Source: JAATFS01 sp037145635
GTDB taxonomy: Bacteria > Pseudomonadota > Gammaproteobacteria > Xanthomonadales > Xanthomonadaceae
Length of the DNA stretch: 64,000 nt
Direction: 5' to 3'
Assembly (NCBI GenBank): GCA_037145635.1
Contig: JBBCXB010000010.1
Coordinates: forward strand, 1 to 64,000
A program made the translations under genes and the position numbers. The notes beneath the pieces were generated by a model that was not told the DNA's origin, did not search any database, and was given only the letters and a program-made list of their open reading frames with translations. Below are positions 51,787 through 60,424 of this stretch, piece after piece. Numbering within the stretch: position 1 is the first letter of the stretch; the number at the start of each line of letters is the position of its first letter.

Positions 51787-51812
51787 TGCACAACTGTATA
51801 CACATCTGTGCA
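51787..51812. promoter_or_regulatory. Candidate FabR/DesT-like operator
   Basis: The 26 bases from 51787 to 51812 have dyad symmetry at 10 of 13 paired positions, with outer arms TGCACA and TGTGCA and an inner perfect TGTATACA (51795-51802). The site lies midway between the divergent repressor and desaturase operon starts and would cover the -35 regions of both predicted promoters. Confidence 0.5.
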
Positions 51813-51820
51813 TGCGTGCG

Positions 51821-51826
51821 TATAGT
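51821..51826 (+). promoter_or_regulatory. -10 box TATAGT of the desaturase operon, possible leaderless mRNA
   Basis: TATAGT at 51821-51826 is only seven bases from the ATG at 51834. Transcription starting at the usual 6-8 base distance would begin at or next to the A of the start codon, giving a leaderless message; there is no ribosome site in this space. The -35 is weak and lies inside the palindromic operator. Confidence 0.4.
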
Positions 51827-51833
51827 GCCCTCC

Positions 51834-52901
51834 ATGAACGCGGTTCCCGCTCCCAAGCTCCCCCTGTCCGCGCGCCTGACCCGGCGCGTGGTGTCCCCGG
51901 CGCTGTTCGATTTCTGGGCGACCCGGCTCAATCCGCTGTGGACCCTGGAGCAGCCGCTGGCGCGGCTGGTCGAGCGCCAGCCGGCCAGCCGCGACGCCGT
52001 CACCCTGATCCTGCAGCCCAACCGGCACTGGCGCGGCATGCAGGCCGGCCAGCACGTCAACCTGGGCGTGGAGATCGAGGGCCGACGCCTGGTCCGCAGC
52101 TACAGCCCCACGCGGCTGGCCGATGGCCGCCTGGCCGTGACGGTCAAGGCGATCGAGGGCGGCGCGGTCAGCCGCCACCTGGCGCAGGTCCGTCCCGGCG
52201 AGGTGTTCGCGCTGGACCAGGCCTTCGGCGGGATGGTGCTGCCGGCCGTGCCGGGCGATCTGCTGCTGCTGGCCGCCGGCAGCGGCATCACCCCGATGCG
52301 GGCGCTGCTGCAGGCGCTGGCCGCGCAGCACATGCCGGCGGCGGTGGACCTGCTGTACTGGGCACGGCGCCGCGACGAGCTGTGCTTTGTCGAGGAACTG
52401 CAGGCCCTGGCCGCGGCACATCCGCGGTTGCGCGTGCGCTTCCTGCTCACCCGCGAAGGCGCGACGCCGGACGCGCGCATCGACGCGCTCGCGCTGGACG
52501 GCATCGACGGGCTGGCGCAGCGGCAGGTGCTGGCCTGCGGCCCCGGCGGATTCGTGCAGGGTGCACGTGCGCGCCTGCACGGCCGGGTCGCCGGCTTCCA
52601 GGCCGAGGCCTTCAGCGTGCCCGCGCTCGCCGACGGCGAGGAGGGGCAGGTGCAGGTGCAGCTCGCACGCAGCGGCCGCACCCTGCTGCTGCCGCGCGGC
52701 CAGTCGCTGCTCGAGGGCCTGGAGGCGCAGGGGCTGCGGCCCAAGCACGGCTGCCGCATGGGCATCTGCAACAGCTGCGCCTGCGGCCGCCAGTCCGGCA
52801 CCACCCGCCACGTGCTCACCGGTGAGCACAGCAGCGAACCTTCGTCGCAGGTGCGGCTGTGCATCAGCGCACCGAGCACCGACCTGATCCTGGACCTGTA
52901 G
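51834..52901 (+). CDS. Ferredoxin reductase with C-terminal 2Fe-2S domain (DesB-like)
   Basis: A 355-residue flavoprotein that passes electrons from NADPH to the desaturase encoded next. An FAD-binding domain (VRSYSPTRLADGRL), an NAD-binding domain (LLLLAAGSGITPMRALLQAL, then ACGPGGFVQG) and a plant-type 2Fe-2S domain (GCRMGICNSCACGRQSG, then RLCISAP) are present in that order. The pairing with a FabR/DesT-like repressor and a DesA-type desaturase mirrors the Pseudomonas desB-desC-desT system. The start MNAVPAPKLP is right behind the TATAGT hexamer. The desaturase begins 10 bases after its stop. Confidence 0.92.
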   Translation: MNAVPAPKLPLSARLTRRVVSPALFDFWATRLNPLWTLEQPLARLVERQPASRDAVTLILQPNRHWRGMQAGQHVNLGVEIEGRRLVRSYSPTRLADGRLAVTVKAIEGGAVSRHLAQVRPGEVFALDQAFGGMVLPAVPGDLLLLAAGSGITPMRALLQALAAQHMPAAVDLLYWARRRDELCFVEELQALAAAHPRLRVRFLLTREGATPDARIDALALDGIDGLAQRQVLACGPGGFVQGARARLHGRVAGFQAEAFSVPALADGEEGQVQVQLARSGRTLLLPRGQSLLEGLEAQGLRPKHGCRMGICNSCACGRQSGTTRHVLTGEHSSEPSSQVRLCISAPSTDLILDL

Positions 52902-52911
52902 GGGAATCCGC

Positions 52912-54033
52912 ATGAGCCGAGTCCACAACCGCGCCCTCTCGCCCGTCGAGCTGCAGTCCTTCGGCGACGAACTCGACGCGCTGCGCGCCCGCGTGCTGGC
53001 CACCGTCGGCGCCGGCGACGCGCGCTACATCCGCCGCATCGTGGCCGCCGTGCGCTGGAGCGGCTTCGCCGGCCGCGCGCTGCTGTTCCTGGGCGCCTTC
53101 GTGCACAGCGTGCTGATCCCGGCGTGGATCGCCGGCGTGGCGCTGCTGGCGCTGTCCAAGATCCTGGAGAACATGGAGCTGGGGCACAACGTCATGCACG
53201 GCCAGTACGACTGGATGGGCGACCCCAAGCTCAACGGCAACACCTACGAGTGGGACATCGTCGCCACCGGCGACAACTGGCGCAAGACGCACAACTTCAA
53301 GCACCACACCTACACCAACGTGCGCGGCATGGACGACGACATCGGCTACGGCCTGCTGCGGATCTTCCCCGAACAGCGCTGGCGCCCGTTCTACCTGCTG
53401 CAGCCGTTCATCGCGGTGGTGTTCGCGCTGCTGTTCCAGTGGGGCGTGGCGATCCAGGACCTGCGCCTGGGCCGCTGGTTCGCGGGCAAGATGAAGGGGT
53501 CGGAGCTGCGCGATTCGTTCGTGCCGGTGGGCCGCAAGATGGGGCGCCAGCTGCTGAAGGACTACCTGGTGTTCCCGCTGCTGGCCGGCCCGTTCTTCCT
53601 GCCGGTGCTGCTGGGCAACCTGACCGCCAACGTGCTGCGCAGCATCTGGACGTTCGTGATCATCTTCTGCGGCCACTTCACCGCCGATGCGGAGGTGTTC
53701 CCCAAGGAATCGATCCGCAACGAATCGCGGGGGCACTGGTACCTGCGCCAGCTGCGCGGCTCGTCCAACCTCACCGGCGGCAAGCTGATGAACGTGCTGT
53801 CGGGCAACCTGAGCCACCAGATCGAGCACCATTTCTATCCCGACCTGCCGGCCAACCGCTATGCGCAGATCGCGGTGGAGGTGAAGCAGATCTGCGCGCG
53901 CTACGGCCAGCACTACAACACCGGCTCGCTGCCGCGCCAGTTCGGCCAGGTGATGTGGCGCATCGTCCGGCATGCCTTCCCGAGCCGGCCGGCCTCGGCG
54001 CGGGTGCCGCGCAAGGCGCTGCAGGGCGCCTGA
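52912..54033 (+). CDS. Membrane fatty-acid desaturase (acyl-CoA delta-9 type)
   Basis: A 373-residue di-iron membrane desaturase. It has three histidine clusters (GHNVMHGQ near residue 95, HNFKHHTYTN near 125, HQIEHHFYP near 302) and hydrophobic segments around 55-85, 155-180 and 220-250. It should introduce double bonds into acyl chains for membrane fluidity, fed with electrons by the upstream reductase. It lies in a two-gene operon under the divergent FabR-like repressor. The final 50 residues are basic. The EAL gene converges on it 12 bases downstream. Confidence 0.93.
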   Translation: MSRVHNRALSPVELQSFGDELDALRARVLATVGAGDARYIRRIVAAVRWSGFAGRALLFLGAFVHSVLIPAWIAGVALLALSKILENMELGHNVMHGQYDWMGDPKLNGNTYEWDIVATGDNWRKTHNFKHHTYTNVRGMDDDIGYGLLRIFPEQRWRPFYLLQPFIAVVFALLFQWGVAIQDLRLGRWFAGKMKGSELRDSFVPVGRKMGRQLLKDYLVFPLLAGPFFLPVLLGNLTANVLRSIWTFVIIFCGHFTADAEVFPKESIRNESRGHWYLRQLRGSSNLTGGKLMNVLSGNLSHQIEHHFYPDLPANRYAQIAVEVKQICARYGQHYNTGSLPRQFGQVMWRIVRHAFPSRPASARVPRKALQGA

Positions 54034-54045
54034 CGCTCGCCGGCG

Positions 54046-55608
54046 TCAGGCCGGTGCGGGCGGAAGTGCGCCCGCTGCCCGCACCTGCGCGTGGTAGGCG
54101 ACGAAGGCCGCCGCCGGCAGGGCGCGCGAGAACAGCCAGCCCTGCGCCATGTCCACCGCATGCTCGCGCAGGTAGTCCAGCTGCTCCTGGCGCTCCACGC
54201 CCTCGGCGATGGTCAGCAGCTCCAGGGTCTTGGCCATCTCGATGATGTGCGAGGTGACCGAACTGGTGGCGGAATTGGTCCCGATCGTGTCGACGAACGA
54301 CTTGTCGATCTTCAGCGCGTCCATCGGCAGCCCTTGCAGGTACTGCAGGCTGGAATAGCCGGTGCCGAAGTCGTCGATCGCCACCGAGTGCCCGGCCGCG
54401 CGCAGGTGGCGGATGGTTTCGCGCGCGGCCTCGATGTCCATGAAGCTGCGTTCGGTGGCCTCGACCCAGATCTGGCGGCAGTTCACGCCGCTGCCCTGCA
54501 GCGTGCGGGCGAGCATCGTGTGCACCCGGCCGGACTTGATGTCGGCCGCCGCGACGTTGATCGCCACGTGCAGCGAGGGCTCCTGCGCCAGCAGCTGGCC
54601 CAGCTCGCGGATCACCGCGCGCAGCACCTGCTCGGCGATCGCCATGCTCAGGTCGTGCTGCTCGGCCAGCGCGATGAAGTTGTTGGGCTGCACCAGGTCG
54701 CCGTCGTCGCGTTGCCAGCGCACCAGGGCCTCGGCCCCGACGCAGGCGCCGCTGGCCAGCGCGACGATCGGTTGGTAGTGCACCACGAACTCGCGCCGCT
54801 GCACCGCCAGCTGCAGGCGCGCCAGCGGCGACAGGCGCTTGCGCGAGACCCACACCACCATGCCCACCAGCAACCCGGAGGCGAGCACGCCGAACGGCAT
54901 GATCTGCATCCGCTCGGCCTGCAGCGAGGCGTCCATCTGGCTCAGCGGCTCGGTGGCGGCGGCGATCCAGCCCGGACGGGTGGCGATCCCGGCCAGCACG
55001 TCCGCGGGCGAGCGCGGATGCGCCGCCGACAGCAGCGCCGTGGCGGCGGCGCCGGTACTGCTGAGCACGCGGCCCTCGGGCGTGGCGATGGCCAGCTCGA
55101 CGTTAGGCGCGACGATGATGTCGGTCAGCGCGGCGGGATTGACCAGGGCGTTGTAGGCGCCCTGCTGCAACGCCATCATCGGGTGGCGGGGATTGCCCAG
55201 CGGGCGCAGCCGGGCGGTCACCTGCAGGCCGTCCGGGGTGACGAAGTCGGTACGGGCCTGGTGCCCGGGCGGGGTGATCGCCCCCCAGGAGGTGCACAGC
55301 AATGTGCGCGACCGGAAGTAGCCCAGTTCCACCACGTAGTGGCTGGCCAGCACCACCGAACGCATCTTGGCGATATGCGGCAGCGTGCACGGGGCCAGCG
55401 GCGAGGCCGCCATCTCCGCCAGGGCCTCGTGCGATTCGGCGAACGCCTTCTGTGCGCGCAGGATCGACAGCTCGGCCAGCTCGCCCAGCTTCTCGCGCTC
55501 CTTGCCGAGCGCGGTCCGCCACGCGATGTAGCCGGACAGCGCCACCGGACCGACGGCGCCGATCAAGGCAAGCAGGACGCTGAGGCTGATGATGCGATGC
55601 CGTTTCAA
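54046..55608 (-). CDS. CSS-motif EAL-domain cyclic-di-GMP phosphodiesterase
   Basis: A 520-residue membrane phosphodiesterase. An N-terminal helix (about 5-28) is followed by a periplasmic CSS-type redox domain with Cys in SPLAPCTLP and CTSWG near residues 75-110, a second membrane segment (about 243-262) and a cytoplasmic EAL domain with GAEALVRW, AINVAAADI, DDFGTGYSS and KIDKSF. It should cleave c-di-GMP and be regulated by periplasmic disulfides. No GGDEF domain is present. It starts with TTG at 55608, preceded by GAGG; no ATG lies nearby in frame. Confidence 0.88.
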   Translation of the reverse strand: MKRHRIISLSVLLALIGAVGPVALSGYIAWRTALGKEREKLGELAELSILRAQKAFAESHEALAEMAASPLAPCTLPHIAKMRSVVLASHYVVELGYFRSRTLLCTSWGAITPPGHQARTDFVTPDGLQVTARLRPLGNPRHPMMALQQGAYNALVNPAALTDIIVAPNVELAIATPEGRVLSSTGAAATALLSAAHPRSPADVLAGIATRPGWIAAATEPLSQMDASLQAERMQIMPFGVLASGLLVGMVVWVSRKRLSPLARLQLAVQRREFVVHYQPIVALASGACVGAEALVRWQRDDGDLVQPNNFIALAEQHDLSMAIAEQVLRAVIRELGQLLAQEPSLHVAINVAAADIKSGRVHTMLARTLQGSGVNCRQIWVEATERSFMDIEAARETIRHLRAAGHSVAIDDFGTGYSSLQYLQGLPMDALKIDKSFVDTIGTNSATSSVTSHIIEMAKTLELLTIAEGVERQEQLDYLREHAVDMAQGWLFSRALPAAAFVAYHAQVRAAGALPPAPA

Positions 55609-55955
55609 GAGTCGATACCTCGGAGCGGGGCAGCGACCTGCGCAAGCCGGGGGTGCCTGTGAAGATGCGCATACTACTGACTGCGACGACGCCTGACCGT
55701 ACGGTTTCGGCGTGCGTATTAAGTTTCGTGGCGTTTCTGTGATGAGGGTAGCCGTCCCGTCCGTAAATTGCGCGTGCAGGCGCCTGCTTTCGCCCGGTTC
55801 GGCAAGCCCGCGCGAAGGCCCGCCAACGCCCAGCGGAGGCGGAGCCGGCTGCGTCGGCCGCGGCCGTCTGCGGGCTGGCGCTGTCATCCGGCCGCCATCT
55901 TCGCGTTCCATCCTGGCCGCGATGCGGCGCCTGCCGCGCCTGTGCCGGGGGATTC
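55609..55955. other. Divergent region upstream of the EAL gene
   Basis: These 347 bases between the EAL gene (minus) and the next plus-strand gene hold no gene I can support. The A/T-richer part at 55665-55760 is where the promoters should lie; I could not assign hexamers with confidence. No repeat or palindrome longer than 10 bases was noticed. Confidence 0.5.
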
Positions 55956-56456
55956 ATGGTTCGCGTGTGGTCAGCCCTGCTGCTGATGTCGGTCGTCCCG
56001 GGCGCCTGGGCGCAGGCCTACGTGCCGCTCGAACAGCGGCTGTCGCCGCAGCAGCTCCAGCGCGTGGGCCTGACCCTGGCCCAGCTGCGGATGCTGGACG
56101 GCATGCTGAGCAGCTCGCCGGTGCCGAGCGCGCCCGTCGCGGCACCGTCCGCGCCGGCGGTGGCCTCCACCGCTGGCCCGGCGCCTGCGGTCGCCCAGGA
56201 TGCGCCGGCCCCGGCCGTGCTCGGTCTCGACGAGGCGGCCGTGGCCAGCCGGGTCCAGGGCGACGTGGCGGGCTGGGCGCCGGGCACGGTGTTCTCGCTG
56301 GCGAACGGGCAGCAGTGGAAGGTGCTCAAGGGTCGCCTGACATTGCGCAGGCCGCTGGCGTCGCCCGAGGTGGCGGTGATGCCGGGCCTTGCCGGGCGCT
56401 GGTTCCTGCAGCTCGACGAGGACCTGCCCAGGGCGCGGGTCTACCGGATCCGCTGA
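55956..56456 (+). CDS. Exported hypothetical protein
   Basis: A 166-residue protein with a signal peptide (MVRVWSALLLMSVVPGAWAQ), a short helical segment (RLSPQQLQRVGLTLAQLRML), a Pro/Ala/Val-rich linker (about 55-95) and a small beta-rich C-terminal domain (VFSLANGQQWKVLKGRLTLRR, then VMPGLAGRWFLQLDEDLPRAR). I recognise no family, although the C-terminal part looks like a small SH3-like or OB barrel. The start ATG has GGGGGATTC upstream. It stands alone and is not obviously linked to the EAL gene. Confidence 0.75.
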   Translation: MVRVWSALLLMSVVPGAWAQAYVPLEQRLSPQQLQRVGLTLAQLRMLDGMLSSSPVPSAPVAAPSAPAVASTAGPAPAVAQDAPAPAVLGLDEAAVASRVQGDVAGWAPGTVFSLANGQQWKVLKGRLTLRRPLASPEVAVMPGLAGRWFLQLDEDLPRARVYRIR

Positions 56457-56663
56457 ACGCACGCCTTGCCGCGGCTCCCGATCGCATCCCTGCAGCGGAT
56501 TCACATGCCTGGACAGAACGTCGCGCTAGCGTGGGGCCGTCCGATCCCGTCGTTCGGCCGGCGCCCCAGGCGCGGTCGTGCCGGCGGAACGGCGGCATGG
56601 CCTGGCGATCGGTCCGCCGATCGTGGCCGTCACGAACTGGCCCAACAGAGGTGGAGTACAGCG

Positions 56664-56840
56664 ATGAACGACGGAAAGGAACGTGTGGGCGGCACCGATG
56701 CAGTACCGGTGTTCGCGATGAAGGAAACCACCCAGCACGGCGAGGTCACCAAGTACGTGGTGGGCGACACCGGCGTGGCCTTCGACAGCCTGGAGGGTGC
56801 CGAGGCGGCGGCCCGCGATATCGGCGCACTGCAGTCGTAG
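56664..56840 (+). CDS. Small conserved-looking protein, 58 residues
   Basis: I recognise no family. The short acidic protein has a basic start (MNDGKERVGG), a beta-strand-like middle (FAMKETTQHGEVTKYVVGD) and an acidic helical end (GAEAAARDIGALQS). The ATG at 56664 has GGAG eight bases upstream. It is not exported. It sits between two single genes with 207 bases upstream. The open frame extends further upstream, but that part has no start signal and low-complexity composition. Confidence 0.55.
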   Translation: MNDGKERVGGTDAVPVFAMKETTQHGEVTKYVVGDTGVAFDSLEGAEAAARDIGALQS

Positions 56841-57153
56841 CGGCCTGGGTGTCGGACCCGTCCGGGGCGGCAGCTTCGTCGTGCGGGGCCGATGCCGCGA
56901 TGCCGACGTCGTGACGCGCCGCCTATCGTGACGAGTCGCCGGGCGGTGGCCGCGCTACCGACTGCGGCTCAGAGCTGCACGTGCCGCACCGCCAGCTGAC
57001 GACCTGAGGTGCCCGCAGCGCGTCCACCGCCGGTTGCCTGCGCGGCGCCATGGGTCGGGTGCCTGCCTTGTCCGCAGTGCTGCGGGCCTGGCCGGCTTGC
57101 CCGCGGTGCTGGGCCCGGCATGGCCTGGCCGGGTGTCGGGCCGGGCCGGGGGC
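56841..57153. other. Region between small gene and lipocalin gene
   Basis: These 313 bases hold no gene I can support. They lie between the plus-strand 58-residue gene and the 3' end of the minus-strand lipocalin gene, so a shared transcript end is expected. GC-rich self-complementary runs (for example CAGCCGGCCGGCTG at 57155-57168, overlapping the lipocalin stop) could serve, but none has a T tract. Confidence 0.45.
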
Positions 57154-57660
57154 TCAGCCGGCCGGCTGTTCGGTAGGGTGGCCCGTATGGAGCGTGTGGA
57201 TCAGGCGGCTCAGGTCGAAGCCCTGGGCGCGCGCATGTGCCAGGTAGTCCTGGCGCGTGGCCTCGTCCAGCTGCGGCTCGCGGGCCAGCAGCCACAGGTA
57301 CTTGCGGTCGGGCCCGCCGACCAGGGCCGCCGTGTAGTCCAGATCGATCCGCAGGATCCAGTAGTCGCCCTTGGTGAACGGGATCCAGCGCAGCCCCTCG
57401 GGCAGGAAGGTCACTTCGAGCCGGCTGTTGCTCGCATCGAGCGGCGTGGCCTCGCCGATGGCCTCTTCCGGCTCGCCCTGGGCGTTGAGGCAACGGTTCT
57501 GCACGCGGACCTTGCCATTGTCCTGCAACGAGTAATGGGCGGACACATCGGTACAGTCCTCGTCCTCGAAGCGGATCGGCAGGCGGGCGATCTCGTACCA
57601 GGTGCCGAGGTAGCGCGGGAGGTCGATCGACGGGACGGTGACGAGATCGGGATGGCTCAT
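57154..57660 (-). CDS. blc: Lipocalin (Blc-like), apparently cytoplasmic
   Basis: A 168-residue lipocalin. The signature GTWYEIARLP lies near residue 19, then VRVQNRCLNAQG, FLPEGLRWIPFTKGDYWILRID and YLWLLAREPQ. Relatives such as E. coli Blc are outer-membrane lipoproteins that bind lipids; here there is no signal peptide or lipobox in front of MSHPDLVTVPS, so a cytoplasmic form is predicted. A longer frame upstream does not create an export signal. The start has a GCAGG ribosome site. It appears monocistronic. Confidence 0.88.
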   Translation of the reverse strand: MSHPDLVTVPSIDLPRYLGTWYEIARLPIRFEDEDCTDVSAHYSLQDNGKVRVQNRCLNAQGEPEEAIGEATPLDASNSRLEVTFLPEGLRWIPFTKGDYWILRIDLDYTAALVGGPDRKYLWLLAREPQLDEATRQDYLAHARAQGFDLSRLIHTLHTGHPTEQPAG

Positions 57661-57966
57661 GGCGATGCCTGCAGGGGAAGAGGGTCCCTGTCTACCGCGA
57701 CGTCGATGAAAGGGCCGTGGTTGCGGCGTGTCGAGGAGCCTCGAGTGATCGCCGGAACGTTGTCCGACGCCGCCAAGGACCTTGCAAATTGCCTGCGTCC
57801 TACCATGGCGGGCACTGGCGCAGCCCGGTAGCCCAGCAGCAGTCGCCAGTTTCAACAGTGCGAGCTCAGCAGCCAGACAGCCCAGATTCCCGATTCCCTT
57901 CTGTGCCAACGTCCTTGTCCCGCGACGCACCTCAGCCCCGCAGCGCACCTCAACGCGCCTGTCGAC
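57661..57966. other. Region between lipocalin and comM genes
   Basis: These 306 bases separate the start of the lipocalin gene from the end of the comM gene, both on the minus strand. I see no gene. It should hold the lipocalin promoter and the comM transcript end, but neither is recognisable by eye. Confidence 0.45.
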
Positions 57967-59484
57967 TTACGCCGGTTCCGCGGCGGTCCGCTCGACGCGG
58001 CGGTAGCCGATGGCCTCGGTCAGGTGCGCGGTCTGGATGGTCTCGGCACCGGCGAGGTCGGCGATGGTACGGGCCACGCGCAGGATGCGGTGCAGCGACC
58101 GCGCCGACAGCTGCAGGTGCTCCACCGCCTGCTCCAGCAGCAGCCGGTCCGCCGGCTGCAGGCGGCAGTGGCGGTCGGTCTGGGCCTGGTCCAGTTGTGC
58201 GTTGGGCCGGCCGGCGCGCGCGTCCTGGCGCTGGCGCGCCGCGATCACGCGGGCGCGGATGCACGCGCTGTCCTCGCCCGCCGGGCCGTCGCTGCGCAGT
58301 TCGTGCGGCGCCAGCCGCGGCACCTCCAGCTGCAGGTCGATGCGGTCCAGCAACGGGCCGGAGATGCGGCTGCGATAGCGCTGTACCGCGTCGCCGCTGC
58401 AGCGGCAGCGGCCGCTGCGGTCGCCGGCCCAGCCGCAGGGGCAGGGGTTCATCGCCGCGACCAGCTGGAAGCGGGCCGGGAAGTCGGTGCTGCGGGCGGC
58501 GCGCGAGATCGTGACCACGCCCGACTCCAGCGGTTCGCGCAGCACCTCCAGGGTCTGGCGCTGCCACTCCGGCAGTTCGTCGAGGAACAGCACGCCGTTG
58601 TGCGCGAGCGAGATCTCGCCCGGCCGCGGGTAGGCGCCGCCGCCGACCAGTGCCACCGCGCTGGCGGTATGGTGCGGTGCGCGGTAGGGCCGCCGTCGCC
58701 AGCGCGCCAGGTCCAGTCCACGGCCGCTGACCGAGGCGATCGCGGCGGTCTCCAGGGCCTCCTGTTCGCTGGCGTCCGGCAGCAGCCCGGGCAGGCGCGA
58801 GGCGAGCAGGGTCTTGCCGCAGCCCGGGCTGCCGACCAGCAACAGGTGATGGCCGCCGGCCGCGGCGATCTCCAGTACCCGCCGCGCCTGCGGCTGGCCG
58901 CGCACGTCCGCCATGTCGGGGAACGCCGCGGCCTGGGCCGGTGCTGCCGGCGGCTGCGCCGCGGGCAGCGCACGCGTGCCGTTCAATGCGGCACACACTT
59001 CCAGCAGGGTGCGCGCGGTATGCGCCTGCACCTGCCCGGCGATGGCGGCCTCGGCGCCGTTGCCGTCCGGCACGATCATCCTGCGCCCGGCCCGGCCGGC
59101 GGCCACGGCGGCCGGCAGCGCGCCGTCCACCGCGCGCAGTTCCCCCGTCAGCGCCAGCTCGCCGATGAATTCGTAGTCGGCCAGCACCTGGCGGTCGATC
59201 TGGCCGCTGGCCGCCAGGATGCCCAGCGCGATCGGCAGGTCGAAGCGGCCACCTTCCTTGGGCAGGTCGGCCGGGGCCAGGTTGATGGTGATGCGCCGCG
59301 CAGGAAACTCGAACTGGGCGCACAGCAGGGCGGCGCGGACGCGGTCGCGGGATTCGCGCACCGCAGCCTCGGGCAGGCCGACGATATGGGTGGCCGGCAG
59401 GCCGCCCGAAAGGTGGACCTCGACCCGCACGGGAGGCGCGTGCACCCCCGCGCGGGCACGGCTGTGCACCAGCGCCAGGCTCAC
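57967..59484 (-). CDS. comM: ComM/YifB Mg-chelatase-family AAA+ ATPase
   Basis: A 505-residue AAA+ protein of the ComM/YifB family, a bidirectional helicase that promotes branch migration during natural transformation. A Lon-type N-terminal domain (VEVHLSGGLPATHIVGLPE, ITINLAPADLPKEGGRFDLPIALGIL) precedes the ATPase core with Walker A GSPGCGKTLLAS near residue 224, Walker B LFLDELPEW, and a C-terminal part including AARSLHRILRVARTIADL. The GTG at 59484 gives the usual family length; the frame is open for 37 further codons without support. It follows ubiK by 10 bases. Confidence 0.92.
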   Translation of the reverse strand: MSLALVHSRARAGVHAPPVRVEVHLSGGLPATHIVGLPEAAVRESRDRVRAALLCAQFEFPARRITINLAPADLPKEGGRFDLPIALGILAASGQIDRQVLADYEFIGELALTGELRAVDGALPAAVAAGRAGRRMIVPDGNGAEAAIAGQVQAHTARTLLEVCAALNGTRALPAAQPPAAPAQAAAFPDMADVRGQPQARRVLEIAAAGGHHLLLVGSPGCGKTLLASRLPGLLPDASEQEALETAAIASVSGRGLDLARWRRRPYRAPHHTASAVALVGGGAYPRPGEISLAHNGVLFLDELPEWQRQTLEVLREPLESGVVTISRAARSTDFPARFQLVAAMNPCPCGWAGDRSGRCRCSGDAVQRYRSRISGPLLDRIDLQLEVPRLAPHELRSDGPAGEDSACIRARVIAARQRQDARAGRPNAQLDQAQTDRHCRLQPADRLLLEQAVEHLQLSARSLHRILRVARTIADLAGAETIQTAHLTEAIGYRRVERTAAEPA

Positions 59485-59494
59485 GGCGGCACGC

Positions 59495-59761
59495 TCAGGG
59501 GGTCGGGGGAAGGTCCGCCGCCGGCCGCGCCTCCAGCGCGGCGACGGCCTTCTCCAGGGCGTCCAGCTTCTCGCGCGTGCGCAGCAGCACTGCACGCTGC
59601 ACGTCGAACTCCTCGCGCGTCACCAGGTCCAGCTTGGCCAGGCCGGCCTGCAGCGCGCCCTTGAAGGTGCCCTGCAGTTCCTCGCGCGACTGGCGCAGCC
59701 CGGGGGGCACCAGGTCGCTGAGGCGGCGGGCGAGGTCGTCGAGATGGTTGAGGTCGATCAT
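59495..59761 (-). CDS. ubiK: UbiK accessory factor (YqiC/BMFP)
   Basis: An 88-residue protein of the UbiK/YqiC family. It has an N-terminal amphipathic helix (LDDLARRLSDLVPPGLRQS), a middle segment (REELQGTFKGALQAGLAKLDLVTREEFDVQ) and a C-terminal coiled coil (LRTREKLDALEKAVAALEA) that mediates trimerisation. It acts as an accessory factor in aerobic ubiquinone biosynthesis, interacting with UbiJ. The ATG at 59761 has TGGAGG in its rear context only weakly, but the family start MIDLNHL is clear. It is immediately upstream of comM (10 bases), so the two are co-transcribed, an arrangement common in xanthomonads. Confidence 0.92.
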   Translation of the reverse strand: MIDLNHLDDLARRLSDLVPPGLRQSREELQGTFKGALQAGLAKLDLVTREEFDVQRAVLLRTREKLDALEKAVAALEARPAADLPPTP

Positions 59762-59943
59762 GGAGGTTCTCCGCGGGTCCGTGAGAAAGCCTAGGTGGAC
59801 CGGGGCGGGCAAACCATCGGCGGGTGCAAGCGACAGGCGGTAAGGATAATCCCATTGCGGCGTCGGCAGGCGCGCGCGCGGAGGGTGAGACTTGTGCCCG
59901 CGCGCGCTATGCTGCGCGCCGCGCTATCCCAGGGGAATGCCCG

Positions 59944-60282
59944 ATGAAAATGATCATGGCCATCGTCAAACCGTTCAAGCTGGACGACGTGCGCGAAGCG
60001 CTCGCCGGTTGCGGGGTGGCCGGCATCACCGTCACCGAGGTCAAGGGCTTCGGCCGCCAGAAGGGCCATACCGAGCTGTATCGGGGGGCCGAGTACGTGG
60101 TGGACTTCCTGCCCAAGGTGAAGATCGAGGTTGCGGTCACCGACGAGCAGGCCGAGCGGGTGGTCGAGGCCATCGTCAAGGCGGCCGGCACCGGCAAGAT
60201 CGGCGACGGCAAGGTGTTCGTGTACGACCTGGGCACCGTGGTGCGCATCCGCACCGGCGAGCTGGACGCGGACGCGCTGTAG
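59944..60282 (+). CDS. glnB: P-II family nitrogen regulatory protein
   Basis: A 112-residue P-II protein, the usual length. The T-loop reads GFGRQKGHTELYRGAEYVVDF with the uridylylation Tyr51, and KIEVAVTDEQAERVVEAI and KIGDGKVFVYDLGTVVRIRTGE give the P-II B- and C-loops. It integrates 2-oxoglutarate, ATP/ADP and glutamine signals to control GlnE, NtrB and, if present, AmtB. GlnB and GlnK are hard to tell apart; no amtB gene follows here, which favours GlnB. A TATGCT -10-like box (59908-59913) lies upstream; I looked for a sigma-54 site and did not find one. Confidence 0.93.
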   Translation: MKMIMAIVKPFKLDDVREALAGCGVAGITVTEVKGFGRQKGHTELYRGAEYVVDFLPKVKIEVAVTDEQAERVVEAIVKAAGTGKIGDGKVFVYDLGTVVRIRTGELDADAL

Positions 60283-60424
60283 CGCCGGCTCGCGCGCGGT
60301 CGCGCCGGCAGGGCGCGGGCCGCGCCGAACGGAGCGGTCCCGGGCGCGCACCGGTCGCGTGCGCGAGGTGGCGCCAGGCCCCAGGCCTGCCCTGCGCCAC
60401 GCCGGGCCCGTGGTCGCTACGCCC

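Noticed and set aside
59850..59943. A sigma-54 promoter in front of the P-II gene
   Set aside because: No TGGCAC-N5-TTGC-like pair is present; only a TATGCT -10-like hexamer with a weak -35.
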